Part shown: positions 52,898 through 61,722 of the stretch, piece after piece
Numbering within the stretch: the first letter of the stretch is position 1
Layout: every line of letters starts with the position of its first letter
Assembly: GCA_963756115.1 (NCBI GenBank)
Contig: CAVWMN010000010.1
Span: 124,001-188,000 of the forward strand
Length of the DNA: 64,000 nt
Direction: 5' to 3'
Origin: JTS-RE37 sp963756115
GTDB taxonomy: Bacteria; Bacteroidota; Bacteroidia; Flavobacteriales; Flavobacteriaceae
Translations under genes and position numbers: made by a program
The notes under the pieces: generated by a model
What the model was told of the DNA's origin: nothing
Seen by the model: the letters and a program-made list of their open reading frames with translations, nothing else
Database searches by the model: none

Positions 52898-52924
52898 GGT
52901 TTGTTGCTGAATCCAGGCGCCTCC

Positions 52925-54112
52925 CTAATTGAATTTCTGGTGGATGATTATGTTTTTAAGATGTGCCTTCAGATCTTCCCCGGCATCATATACCATCTGT
53001 TCATTACTCGGGAATGGGACAGCAGCTAACTGAAGATAGGCCACCAGGTCATTGTCCAGTGCACGCTTATCCCCGTCATAGTTGGCGTAAATATGTTCAA
53101 ATACAAATTCGCTGGAGAGGGGATATGAATTGACCTGTTGCCTGGTTTGCAGATCTACGTAACTTACATTGCCTGTAACCTGTGCAGCCTTATGTTGTGT
53201 GAACTGGTAAAAATTACAGGAAACGGTCCTGAAGTTATCCACCTGTATCTTATTTCCTAGGCTATCCTTGACAATATTTCCATCCGCATCATAAAGGTAT
53301 TTTAAACCATCCTTGATCTGCTTTTCCTTGATCACCTGTTTCTCCTGAATCTGTTCAGGGGAAATATTGATATTCCGGAAGGCTACCTGCATTTCATAAT
53401 CGTAGGCAATATCATCCTGGGGGTTCGCATGGTATTCTGTCCAGAGGTCGTTCAGGCCATAGGTATTGAAGTTCAGTAATTCTTCCGCCAGGCGTTCCGG
53501 AACAATCTGTTCTGTATCATTTACCATTTTAACCTTAACATAGTCCAGGCCCTTATAATAAGCTTCTTCCATTTTTTGTTTGGTATCCGAATACCCGGGG
53601 TTAAGCTCACTGAGATACGAGAAATCCTCATAGGCTTTCCGGTAATCATACTTGCTCGACGCATTGACCAGCAATTCTGATGCATGGCCATACAGGTACT
53701 CGGAAAGCTGGTTTTTGGTCGATACGATCTCATCGTCATAATTCCGGAAGTTGAATACTGCATTACGGTCTTCCTCGTATACCGGAAGGGGTAAGAGGGG
53801 ACGTATGCGCTGTTGTACCTCCTTTAGGGCTGTATAGGTCCGGAAGATGGTCTCATAATCTGCCGGGTTTCCGTTTTTTTGAAGGAAGGCGATTTGCTGC
53901 AGCTCCCGTTCTGTATTTTTCCGAAAAGCTTCTTCCAGCATCAGGATATAGGGCTGGTTATTCTTTTTAGTCTTGTTATCCGCGATAGCGTACAAGGCTT
54001 TGTTGATTGCATTGCCGTAATTTCCGGTATTAATGGCCTTCTGGGTTTTTTTAACACCTCCGCAGGCGATCAATAGCAGGAATAGAGCGCCAAGTAGTAC
54101 TGTATTTTTCAT
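52925..54112 (-). CDS. Lipoprotein of unknown function
   Basis: A 395-residue lipoprotein (MKNTVLLGALFLLLIACGG, lipobox IAC) with TPR-like helices after the leader (AINTGNYGNAINKALYAIAD, YRKAYEDFSYLSELNPGYSD). The second half is beta-rich, with ITL-like and QQVNSYPLSSEFVFEHIYANY segments. I do not recognise a named family, though similar TPR lipoproteins are common in flavobacteria. The start at 54112 is set by the leader; the frame is open to 54160 but without family character. Single gene between fahA and ytxJ. Confidence 0.72.
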   Translation of the reverse strand: MKNTVLLGALFLLLIACGGVKKTQKAINTGNYGNAINKALYAIADNKTKKNNQPYILMLEEAFRKNTERELQQIAFLQKNGNPADYETIFRTYTALKEVQQRIRPLLPLPVYEEDRNAVFNFRNYDDEIVSTKNQLSEYLYGHASELLVNASSKYDYRKAYEDFSYLSELNPGYSDTKQKMEEAYYKGLDYVKVKMVNDTEQIVPERLAEELLNFNTYGLNDLWTEYHANPQDDIAYDYEMQVAFRNINISPEQIQEKQVIKEKQIKDGLKYLYDADGNIVKDSLGNKIQVDNFRTVSCNFYQFTQHKAAQVTGNVSYVDLQTRQQVNSYPLSSEFVFEHIYANYDGDKRALDNDLVAYLQLAAVPFPSNEQMVYDAGEDLKAHLKNIIIHQKFN

Positions 54113-54235
54113 CGGTTTAAAATTTATGGTTTGAATGGCTGATTCCAATAGCCATGCCAAAACCGGGCCTTACCATAACGAAAATCGTTTAACGTTAGTA
54201 TATGCCCGTTTAAAAACCAATAAATTAGGAAATGC

Positions 54236-55525
54236 CTATTTGCTTTTGGGTTGCAACGCAGGCAGCAATTTTGTGGATGCTTCCCCGAAACCTATCCTCA
54301 TCCCATTCTTTTCACAATAGCCCTTTAATGTAACGGTATCATTATCCTGAATGGACGTCCGTTGCTCGCCCCCCGAAAGGGTTATCGGTTTGGTGCCCTG
54401 CCAGGCTAGCTCTAACATGGAACCATACGAATCCGGCGTACCTCCTGAAATGGTTCCGCTGCCCATGAGATCCCCGCTGTTCACCTTGCAGCCATTTACG
54501 GTATGATGGGCAAGTTGTTGCGCCATAGTCCAGTACATATTGCGGAAATTGGATCTGGTAACCGTTGTGGGTTCCCCCATCTCCGGGGTAATGGATACTT
54601 CCAGATGGATATCAAAACTCTGCGGAGTTTTCCGTTGCAGGTAGGGCAGGGGCGGGGGGTCCTGAACCGGGCTGGCTACCCTGAAGGGCCTCAGCGCATC
54701 GAGGGTAACAATCCACGGTGATATGGAAGAGGCAAAGTTTTTGGCCAAAAATGGCCCCAACGGTACATATTCCCATTTCTGAATATCCCGGGCACTCCAG
54801 TCATTGAATAACACAAGCCCAAAAATATAATCCTCAGCTTCCTCCACGGGTATCCGCTCGCCCAGCGCATTGGCATCGGTAGTTATAAATGCAAGCTCCA
54901 GTTCAAAGTCGACCATTTGGGAAGGACCGAAAACCGGTTGGTCAGCCCCTTTTGGCAGGGTTTGCCCGTAAGGCCTCCGGATAGGCGTGCCACTGGGAAT
55001 TATTGTAGAACTCCTGCCGTGGTAACCAACTGGGATATGTAGCCAATTGGGCAGGAGGGCATTTTCAGGATCACGGAACATCTTACCTACGTTGGTGGCA
55101 TGTTCCCGACTGGAATAAAAATCGGTATAGTCCCCGATCTGGACAGGGAGTTGCATTTCTATTTCCTCCATGGTAAACAGCACGATCTTCTGATGCTCCA
55201 TGTTTTTTTGAAGTTCCTGGTTGTTTATGTCAAAAACTTCACTGATACGGTTGCGCACAAGACGCCAGGTTTTTTTTCCATCCGATATAAAATCGTTCAG
55301 CGTGTCCTGAAGGAAAATATCATCTGTGAGGGGGATGTCCTTAAAGTAGCCCAATTGGTGCAAAGCGCCAAGATCGATCGCATGATCCCCTATCCGGGTC
55401 CCGATAGTGATCACATCATCCCGGGTAAGGAATACACCGAAAGGAATATTCTGAATGGGGAAGTCGGAATCGGGTTTTACCGGCAGCCAGGATTTTTTTA
55501 ATGGATCATTGGTTTTTGTGGGCAT
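54236..55525 (-). CDS. fahA: Fumarylacetoacetase FahA
   Basis: A 429-residue hydrolase that splits fumarylacetoacetate into fumarate and acetoacetate, the last step of tyrosine and phenylalanine degradation. Family motifs: TDFYSSREHATNVGKMFR, WLHIPVGYHGRSSTI, MVDFELELAFI, GLVLFNDWSARDIQKWEYVPLGPFL (in parts) and GDLMGSGTISG. The length is that of the eukaryote-like enzyme. No other tyrosine-degradation gene lies in the window; the gene stands alone, divergent from glyA. Confidence 0.95.
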   Translation of the reverse strand: MPTKTNDPLKKSWLPVKPDSDFPIQNIPFGVFLTRDDVITIGTRIGDHAIDLGALHQLGYFKDIPLTDDIFLQDTLNDFISDGKKTWRLVRNRISEVFDINNQELQKNMEHQKIVLFTMEEIEMQLPVQIGDYTDFYSSREHATNVGKMFRDPENALLPNWLHIPVGYHGRSSTIIPSGTPIRRPYGQTLPKGADQPVFGPSQMVDFELELAFITTDANALGERIPVEEAEDYIFGLVLFNDWSARDIQKWEYVPLGPFLAKNFASSISPWIVTLDALRPFRVASPVQDPPPLPYLQRKTPQSFDIHLEVSITPEMGEPTTVTRSNFRNMYWTMAQQLAHHTVNGCKVNSGDLMGSGTISGGTPDSYGSMLELAWQGTKPITLSGGEQRTSIQDNDTVTLKGYCEKNGMRIGFGEASTKLLPALQPKSK

Positions 55526-55637
55526 AGTTTGATTGTTAATTTAAGTTTGATAAATTCCTGATCAAATATATTATTTTCTTCCAATTAACTATCCGCAATT
55601 TGTACTTTTACGCTTCATTTAACAGAATAGCAGTACT

Positions 55638-56912
55638 ATGCAACGCGACCAGCAAATATTTGATCTGATCCAGGAAGAAAAAGAACGTCAAGTCAATGGA
55701 ATTGAACTAATTGCATCCGAAAATTTTACAAGCCCGGGGGTGATGGAAGCGGCAGGATCCGTATTGACCAACAAATATGCTGAAGGGTATCCGGGGAAAC
55801 GGTATTATGGAGGTTGTGAAGTTGTTGACCAGATCGAACAATTGGCAATAGACCGTGCAAAGGAGTTGTTTGGGGCGGAATATGCCAATGTACAACCCCA
55901 CTCAGGCTCCCAGGCTAATGCCTCTGTTTACCATGCCTGCCTGACACCGGGAGATACGATCCTGGGGTTTGACCTTTCCCACGGTGGGCACTTAACCCAC
56001 GGCTCCCCGGTAAATTTTTCCGGAAGGCTGTATAAACCGGTCTTTTATGGGGTTGATGCGGAAACAGGTGTTTTAAATTATGACCGAATTCAGGAAATTG
56101 CAGAGAAGGAACGGCCGAAATTGATCATAGCCGGTGCCTCAGCCTACTCCAGGGATATGGATTTCAAAAAGTTCAGGGAGATAGCCGACAGCGTCGACGC
56201 ATTGTTACTGGCAGATATTGCACACCCTGCCGGACTCATTGCAAAAGGGATTTTGAATGACCCTATTCCCCATTGCCATGTGGTGACTACAACTACCCAT
56301 AAAACCTTACGGGGACCTCGGGGGGGACTCATTCTGATGGGCCGTGATTTTGAAAATCCATTCGGGGTCAGATTAAAGAATGGGAAACTGCGTATGATGT
56401 CGGCCTTGATGGACCTGGCCGTTTTTCCAGGGAACCAGGGTGGTCCTTTGGAACATATCATCGCTGCAAAAGCGATTGCTTTTGGAGAAGCCCTTACGGA
56501 CGAATTCTTATCCTATATGCTGCAGGTCAAGAAAAATGCCGCAGCAATGGCTTCGGAATTTAATACCAGGGATTATCATGTCATTTCGGGGGGTACGGAT
56601 AACCATATGATGCTTATCGACCTTCGGAACAAGGGGATAACAGGTAAGGATGCCGAAAACGCACTGGTGGAGGCAGATATTACCGCCAATAAAAACATGG
56701 TGCCCTTTGATGATAAATCCCCGTTTGTTACCTCGGGGATCCGGTTTGGTACATCTGCCATTACCACCAGGGGTTTAAAGGAGGGTGATATGGCCACCAT
56801 TGTGGATTTTATAGACAGGATACTGCTGCACCCGGAAAATGCTTCTATGAAAGCTTCGGTTAAAAAAGAAGTGAATCAATGGATGAGAGATCGTCCGTTG
56901 TTCAAAGGATAA
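55638..56912 (+). CDS. glyA: Serine hydroxymethyltransferase GlyA
   Basis: A 424-residue PLP enzyme that turns serine and tetrahydrofolate into glycine and 5,10-methylene-tetrahydrofolate, the main source of one-carbon units. Motifs: GIELIASENFTSPGVMEA, YAEGYPGKRYYGGCEVVD, and the PLP-binding Lys in VTTTTHKTLRGPRGG. A TACTTTTA box (55603-55610) 28 bp before the ATG is a possible -7 element. Ends with a hairpin shared with the convergent gene. Confidence 0.97.
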   Translation: MQRDQQIFDLIQEEKERQVNGIELIASENFTSPGVMEAAGSVLTNKYAEGYPGKRYYGGCEVVDQIEQLAIDRAKELFGAEYANVQPHSGSQANASVYHACLTPGDTILGFDLSHGGHLTHGSPVNFSGRLYKPVFYGVDAETGVLNYDRIQEIAEKERPKLIIAGASAYSRDMDFKKFREIADSVDALLLADIAHPAGLIAKGILNDPIPHCHVVTTTTHKTLRGPRGGLILMGRDFENPFGVRLKNGKLRMMSALMDLAVFPGNQGGPLEHIIAAKAIAFGEALTDEFLSYMLQVKKNAAAMASEFNTRDYHVISGGTDNHMMLIDLRNKGITGKDAENALVEADITANKNMVPFDDKSPFVTSGIRFGTSAITTRGLKEGDMATIVDFIDRILLHPENASMKASVKKEVNQWMRDRPLFKG

Positions 56913-56923
56913 AAAATACCGTA

Positions 56924-56961
56924 AATGGAAAACCAATAGCCCTAATTACTGGTTTTCCATT
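56924..56961. terminator. Bidirectional hairpin between glyA and the unknown 224-aa gene
   Basis: AATGGAAAACCA (56924-56935) pairs perfectly with TGGTTTTCCATT (56950-56961) over a 14-base loop. It lies between two convergent stops (56912 and 56967), so it can terminate both transcripts, though the outside T-runs are short. Confidence 0.65.
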
Positions 56962-56966
56962 ATAAA

Positions 56967-57641
56967 TCAATGATTGAGCATATATAAGTCGCCTGAAATA
57001 ATTGATTTCTTGCTCAGGTCATAGATCACGGCATCTTCTTCTGAATCAAAATAAAGTCCCCAGAAATTAAAGTAATCTCTGTTACAGTTATCACCGGTCT
57101 TTATTTTGGATAGTACGGTCATATTTTTTTCTAGAATATTATCCTCAAAAACAGGGATATATATTTCAAATGGTGTTTCGGAAAGCCCTTTCGTCAAATG
57201 GACATAATGGCCGGCAATGGAATTCAGGATATTGCCCAACTGTTCTTCAATACTCTGACGGTAAATTTTCTTGATGACTATGGAAGCGTCATTTAAAAAA
57301 AGAGAAAATTCCTCTATATCAATGGGAATGTTATTCCTCGCCTGCAATTGGGCCAGGGCGTTGGAAAATGAAACTGCCTTCACGTCTTTTTTCTTCCTGG
57401 TCCGGATATCTCCCCACACACCTTTCTGCAGGTGGAAAAGTACTTCTACCAGGTCAAAATTACACTGCATTTCCACGACAAGGTTACCCAGTTTCATATC
57501 TGAGGAACAATTGCGGATGGTCACGTGTGAAAAATAGGCCTTTTCCAGACACCTTTTAAATTCCCCCAAACCGTTCAATTGTGGGTCATTATCCAGATGC
57601 AGATCAATGTTGTTATTGAAACTATCTAAATGTATAGGCAT
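56967..57641 (-). CDS. Unknown 224-residue protein sharing a promoter motif with the LytTR gene
   Basis: A soluble protein without signal peptide or membrane segment. It begins with MPIHLDSFNNNIDLHLDNDP, has two Cys in VTIRNCSSDMK and VVEMQCNFDL, and ends with YFDSEEDAVIYDLSKKS. I do not recognise a family. Its promoter (TTG-N16-TAATTTTG at 57673-57699) carries, just upstream of the -33 element, the same 23-bp motif that precedes the LytTR gene about 4 kb away. It is therefore probably an output of the signalling genes next to it. A cytosolic protein responding to the same signal is the safest statement. Confidence 0.7.
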   Translation of the reverse strand: MPIHLDSFNNNIDLHLDNDPQLNGLGEFKRCLEKAYFSHVTIRNCSSDMKLGNLVVEMQCNFDLVEVLFHLQKGVWGDIRTRKKKDVKAVSFSNALAQLQARNNIPIDIEEFSLFLNDASIVIKKIYRQSIEEQLGNILNSIAGHYVHLTKGLSETPFEIYIPVFEDNILEKNMTVLSKIKTGDNCNRDYFNFWGLYFDSEEDAVIYDLSKKSIISGDLYMLNH

Positions 57642-57672
57642 AAATTCGCAAGGTTTAAGCAGTGCTCTGGTT

Positions 57673-57699
57673 CAAAATTAGCTTTAAATAACAAAACAA
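57673..57699 (-). promoter_or_regulatory. Promoter of the unknown 224-aa gene
   Basis: On the reverse strand TTG (57699-57697), a 16-bp spacer and TAATTTTG (57680-57673) match the Bacteroidota promoter. The start of transcription would fall near 57667, 26 bp before the ATG. Confidence 0.6.
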
Positions 57700-57709
57700 G
57701 ACTATATTA

Positions 57710-57757
57710 AAACCTTAGAATTCGTATGGTTTCTATTTAAATTATTGAAGGGTAATT
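57710..57757 (-). promoter_or_regulatory. Two-part promoter motif, copy A
   Basis: Part 1, 57710-57732, is AAACC-N13-GGTTT on either strand, with TTAGAAT and TAT inside; it agrees with copy B (61759-61781) at 20 of 23 positions. Part 2, 57741-57757, is ATTATTGAAGGGTAATT on the forward strand and differs from copy B by one base. Part 1 lies just upstream of the -33 element, the usual place for an activator site. Confidence 0.65.
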
Positions 57758-57802
57758 TACAAGTACACACCCCTTTAAGGGCAGCCTTTTAAAGTAAGAA
57801 TA

Positions 57803-58471
57803 TTACAGGAACCCCCTGTTTTTGCTTTCTTCGATCAACGCCCGGTCATTTTGTTTTTCCACACCGAAAAGGGACTTCAGCTGGCGTTTCCTGTTTTCAA
57901 TCCCGGGCAACGACAGGGATATATGCTTTACCATATCCTTTGTTTTTGTCCCGATAGACAAATAATACAGGATCTTGCGGTCATTTTCATCCAGGTTGAT
58001 ATCGGTGGCCATTTTCTTTCGAATAGCTGCCAGGGCTTTTTGGGTGTAATAAGGAGGGTTGGTAGTGACCGTTTTTACCATGGCCTGCAGTGATTTCTGG
58101 TCGATCTCCGATTTGACCATGTACCCTTCCGGATCCACCGATCGTAAAATACTATTGATGCGGTAATTATCACTAAAGGATGACATAAATACAATTTTGG
58201 AATCCGGACTTACTTTCCTTGCCAGTATCCCCAGGTCTTCCCCTGTTTTTACCGGCACTTCCTTTGCTTGTGAAAGTTGGATGTCCAGGAGGATAATATC
58301 ATACTTCATACCCCTCACGGAATCTTCTATACGTGTACGGGCTTCCTCATAAGTTTTGGCCGTATCCATTTTGACCTTGAAGTTGTCAAATTCAGTGTCC
58401 TCCAGGATAAACTTGTACCCCAGGGTGGTCATTTCGTGATCATCTACCGCTAAAATTCTGATAATATCCAT
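57803..58471 (-). CDS. NarL/LuxR-type response regulator
   Basis: A 222-residue response regulator. The receiver has AVDDHE, phosphoacceptor Asp63 (YDIILLDIQLS) and Lys in GYMVKSEID, all intact. The C-terminal 65 residues are a LuxR-like helix-turn-helix (DENDRKILYYLSIGTKTKDM; LSLPGIENRKRQLKSLFGV). It is 9 bp downstream of the TPR histidine kinase and is clearly its partner. Possible binding sites for it or for the LytTR protein are the shared promoter motifs nearby. Confidence 0.85.
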   Translation of the reverse strand: MDIIRILAVDDHEMTTLGYKFILEDTEFDNFKVKMDTAKTYEEARTRIEDSVRGMKYDIILLDIQLSQAKEVPVKTGEDLGILARKVSPDSKIVFMSSFSDNYRINSILRSVDPEGYMVKSEIDQKSLQAMVKTVTTNPPYYTQKALAAIRKKMATDINLDENDRKILYYLSIGTKTKDMVKHISLSLPGIENRKRQLKSLFGVEKQNDRALIEESKNRGFL

Positions 58472-58480
58472 CTGCTTCGT

Positions 58481-60574
58481 CTAAACCTTATTTAAAATTC
58501 CATTGATTTCCTGCTCCATCCGTTTATCTTCCGCTTCGGTATGGTAGGGAATCCTGACGAAAATTTTGGTCCCTTTGCCGATTTTACTTTTAATTTCCCA
58601 GGTTCCATTGACTTTCATCAGGCGGGACCTAATATTTTTATGTCCTATCCCTTTTTTTCCTTTGTTGGTATCGAATCCTTTGCCATCATCCGTTAATGAC
58701 ACCAGTAAGTCACCTCCGGAGGAATCCAGCACGAGGGAGATGTTTCTCGCCTGGGCATGTTTTACACAATTGGTTAAGCACTCCTGTACGATCCTGTACA
58801 CGTTGATCTGAATATCCGCACTCAACTGATCCCAGTCGATATGTTCCTCGTAATGGAAAGTGATTTCAGCCTCGGTGGTAACATCAACCGACTTTATCAG
58901 GTCTTGAATTGAATGGATAAAGTTATGAAATTTTTGATATGCTGCATCGCTCAGCTGGTGAGAAATAGTGCGTATTTCTTCCTGCACCGTTTGCAATTTT
59001 TCAATTGCCTTGGAGCGCATTTCCACCGCGTCATCTTCGGATTTTTGGTTCAGGCCCAGCAGCACCATCCGGATTCCGTTCATTTCTCCCAATACACCGT
59101 CATGCAATTCTTCGGAAATCCGTTTCTGAACAGATTGCTTCCCCTCCTCAACTTTTTGTTTCTGGGCCAGCATCAGATTAAAGATCTCCTGGTTGGCCTC
59201 CTGCTGTTGCTGCCGGAACCGCAATTTTTGGTTCTGCACCCGCTGGTTGATAATGACAAACATGGCCACCGCCAGCAATAAAAGGCCCGCTGCTATCCCA
59301 ATCCACATCTGCCGTTGTTTGGCCAGCAATTCATTTTGGGCGATAAATTCATCCGTCTCAAAACGGATCCGCGCAAACTTGTTCCGGATCTGCCGTTCTT
59401 CATTCTGCAAACTGTCATTGAGGGTAATATATTCCTGAATATATGCCGGGGCCTTTATGGGGTCCAACATCGCAAGCAGGTGGAGGGTTTCGAGCAACCG
59501 GTTATTGTTGCTGCTCTGCTGGGCATACAATTTTGCCCGGTTGGCATAGATCAGGGCTGTTGCCGTATCCTTCTGTTCCACATAGAACTCTGCAAGGCTG
59601 TGCAGGCTCCGGGATAGTTCAGAAAGATCCTGAATGCTGTCCTGGATGCGTATAGCCTTGCGAAACAATTCCAGTGTATTGCCCGCTTCATGCCTGCCCA
59701 GCCTGCTCAGCCCCAGATTGTTCAGGGCTTTGGCATAAAGGGAGGTATTAAACGCGTTTAATGAATCGATTTCCAGAACACGTTGAAAATAAGACTGGGC
59801 CTGCCCATATTCCTGTTTTTCGAGGAAGACCATTCCCAAATTATTCAGCGTACTGGGTACGAACCTGTTTTTATCCGCAGATTCATCCAGATAGGTAAGG
59901 GCTTTTTTATGGTATTCTATCGCACGGTCATATTCTTTTAAGTTCTTGGCCACCACCCCAAGGATACTATAGCAGTTATACAGGTATTTGTATTCACCTA
60001 ACGGTTTGAGCAACTCTATCGCCATGATGGCGGTGATTTCCGCTCCGGTGTAATCTTTGATGTCATTCTGCACCACAGCCATATTGTAGAGCATCCGGGC
60101 CGCGAAAAAGTTCTTGCCCTGGGCGCTGTAAATCTCCTTTGCTTTGCCAAAATGATAGTAGGCACTATCCGCTACATTTTTGGCATTAAAGAATTCGGCA
60201 AGATCCCAGTTTGCTTCGGCCAGTACCACCGAGTCCCGGCTGAGCGCAGCCAATTCCAGTGCCTCTTTATTAGCCCGCCGGAACGCAAGGGAATCATTTA
60301 ACCGCAGATAGCCGAGTGATAGTTGTGAAAAGTATTTTATTTTTAGGGAATCACTTGAAATGGCTTCAGCGGCCTGAAGGGCTTTGTTGAGATTTTTCCG
60401 CCGCTCCGCTTCATCGAGTGTGATATCTTTTCCTTCCTGTAACCATACATCCAGGCTGTCAACGGCAGTATTGCCGGAAATACCCTGATGTTGCTGTACC
60501 GGGAAATCATATCTGCAGGAGATCAGCAACAGGAATAGCACTGTTATCGAAATACAAATTTTCTCTGTCACCAT
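58481..60574 (-). CDS. TPR-containing histidine kinase (NarX/LiaS type)
   Basis: A 697-residue kinase. The leader MVTEKICISITVLFLLLISC ends in a Cys that could be lipidated. Residues about 50-400 are TPR repeats facing the periplasm (YKYLYNCYSILGVVAKNLKE, YDRAIEYHKKALTYL, YGQAQSYFQRVLEID). One membrane helix lies at about 424-443. Then come the HisKA_3 dimerisation box with His491 (RISEELHDGVLGEMNG) and the ATPase domain (IVQECLTNCVKHAQA; LTDDGKGFD; KGIGHKNIRSRL). It pairs with the NarL-type regulator 9 bp downstream. Its transcript is separate from the small lipoprotein upstream, which has its own terminator. Confidence 0.88.
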   Translation of the reverse strand: MVTEKICISITVLFLLLISCRYDFPVQQHQGISGNTAVDSLDVWLQEGKDITLDEAERRKNLNKALQAAEAISSDSLKIKYFSQLSLGYLRLNDSLAFRRANKEALELAALSRDSVVLAEANWDLAEFFNAKNVADSAYYHFGKAKEIYSAQGKNFFAARMLYNMAVVQNDIKDYTGAEITAIMAIELLKPLGEYKYLYNCYSILGVVAKNLKEYDRAIEYHKKALTYLDESADKNRFVPSTLNNLGMVFLEKQEYGQAQSYFQRVLEIDSLNAFNTSLYAKALNNLGLSRLGRHEAGNTLELFRKAIRIQDSIQDLSELSRSLHSLAEFYVEQKDTATALIYANRAKLYAQQSSNNNRLLETLHLLAMLDPIKAPAYIQEYITLNDSLQNEERQIRNKFARIRFETDEFIAQNELLAKQRQMWIGIAAGLLLLAVAMFVIINQRVQNQKLRFRQQQQEANQEIFNLMLAQKQKVEEGKQSVQKRISEELHDGVLGEMNGIRMVLLGLNQKSEDDAVEMRSKAIEKLQTVQEEIRTISHQLSDAAYQKFHNFIHSIQDLIKSVDVTTEAEITFHYEEHIDWDQLSADIQINVYRIVQECLTNCVKHAQARNISLVLDSSGGDLLVSLTDDGKGFDTNKGKKGIGHKNIRSRLMKVNGTWEIKSKIGKGTKIFVRIPYHTEAEDKRMEQEINGILNKV

Positions 60575-60606
60575 AGTTGGATACGCATTACGAAAGGCTC
60601 ATAAAA

Positions 60607-60634
60607 AAAAGCCTTAAACTAATTTAAGGCTTTT
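60607..60634 (-). terminator. Intrinsic terminator after the 54-aa lipoprotein gene
   Basis: On the reverse strand AAAAGCCTTAAA (60634-60623) pairs perfectly with TTTAAGGCTTTT (60618-60607) over a four-base loop and continues into more T. It closes the small lipoprotein transcript 26 bp after its stop, ahead of the histidine kinase gene. Confidence 0.85.
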
Positions 60635-60659
60635 AATGTTGAAAATAAGATTTATTATA

Positions 60660-60824
60660 CTACTGGTCACGACCGTCTATGGGCGTATCATCACCGTCTG
60701 AGGCGTTCATGTCACCTATATTTTGGTAAAGAGCGTCTGTTTCCTGTGTTGTACTTTCTGGTTGGCAGGAGAAAAAACTCATACTCATTAAAGCGATTGC
60801 GACAAGGCTGAAAAACTTTTTCAT
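60660..60824 (-). CDS. 54-residue acidic lipoprotein
   Basis: A short open frame, ATG at 60824-60822 to TAG at 60662-60660. The protein begins MKKFFSLVAIALMSMSFFSC, a clear signal peptide with lipobox SFFSC, followed by 34 residues rich in Asp, Gln and Thr (ETDALYQNIGDMNASDGDD near the end). It has its own strong terminator and lies between the TPR kinase and the LytTR regulator. A small surface or periplasmic lipoprotein; a role as ligand, sensor accessory or target of the neighbouring kinase is only a guess. A small hairpin TTAGC/GCTAA (60861-60876) lies in its leader. Confidence 0.8.
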   Translation of the reverse strand: MKKFFSLVAIALMSMSFFSCQPESTTQETDALYQNIGDMNASDGDDTPIDGRDQ

Positions 60825-60972
60825 AATTAGTTGTTTTAGGGGGTTATTTATTATTATTTGTTAGCTTCACGGCTAATGTAAGAATAGCCTTCAATTTCTA
60901 TTGTCTTGAAAATAAACATTTAGTAAACGTATCGTTTTTGAGAGTATCAGGCCCGAATCTGATAGAATTTGA

Positions 60973-61704
60973 TCAATTCAGGGTTGAAATGGTATTTTTG
61001 GACAAAATCTTCTTGAGACTATCGATATTTTCTTTGTAGGATTTGGAAAACGGCAGCTGTGTTTTTCCGGATTTAAGCGAGCATATCGATTTGCCGTAAT
61101 TGATACGGGAAACATAATCGGTATTCAGGATATAACTCTGGTGTACCCGGATGAAATTTTTAGGTAGTTTTTCTTCAAAGGACTTCAATGTTTTAAACGC
61201 ACTGATAGTACGTCCGTCCTTCATGATGAAATCTGTGGCGTTATTATCAGCCTTCAGGTACAGGATCTCATCCGTATTCAGGTAATGGAAGTCTTTGTAA
61301 GATTTCAGGCACAGGGTTTGGCCCGCAGGTTCTTTGGGCATTTTCTTCCTTAGACGAAGCAGGGTTTTCCTGATTTCATTTTCATTATACGGCATCAGCC
61401 AGTAATCAAAAAAATTATGCTTGAGTGCCTCATAGGCATATTTCTTACTCTTGGAAATACCGATCAGGATCGGGATATCCTGAATGTACTGGTACAATTC
61501 ATTGATCATCGTAAAATAATCAGAGGAATTTTCATTCAGGTTGACAAAAACCACTTCAGGAAGGTGCTTTAAAATGGTATTCAACCCATCGGTGCTGCTG
61601 TCTACTTTCCCTACACATATAAAATCCCCATGATCTTCCAGGAAGTGCTGCAACTGCAGGTTGGAAGTGGCATCGGAATCGATTATGGCGTAGGTGTAGT
61701 CCAT
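60973..61704 (-). CDS. LytTR-type regulator with a phosphoacceptor-less receiver domain
   Basis: A 243-residue protein. The N-terminal receiver-like domain (YAIIDSDATSNLQL) keeps Asp9 and Asp11, but the phosphoacceptor position is Asn55 (VVFVNLNEN) and the conserved Lys is Met104 (DYWLMPYNENE), so phosphorylation at the usual site is not possible. The C-terminal LytTR DNA-binding domain (about 140-243) is complete (TDEILYLKADNNATDFIM; LPKNFIRVHQSYILNTDYVS; LPFSKSYKENIDSLK). The longest frame begins at 61830 and another ATG is at 61734; both lie in or upstream of the promoter motif and the -7-like TAATTTG at 61723-61729, so 61704 is preferred. Near a kinase-regulator pair; probably activated by other means. 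Confidence 0.82.
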   Translation of the reverse strand: MDYTYAIIDSDATSNLQLQHFLEDHGDFICVGKVDSSTDGLNTILKHLPEVVFVNLNENSSDYFTMINELYQYIQDIPILIGISKSKKYAYEALKHNFFDYWLMPYNENEIRKTLLRLRKKMPKEPAGQTLCLKSYKDFHYLNTDEILYLKADNNATDFIMKDGRTISAFKTLKSFEEKLPKNFIRVHQSYILNTDYVSRINYGKSICSLKSGKTQLPFSKSYKENIDSLKKILSKNTISTLN

Positions 61705-61722
61705 TGCACGCAAATAGGAGTA

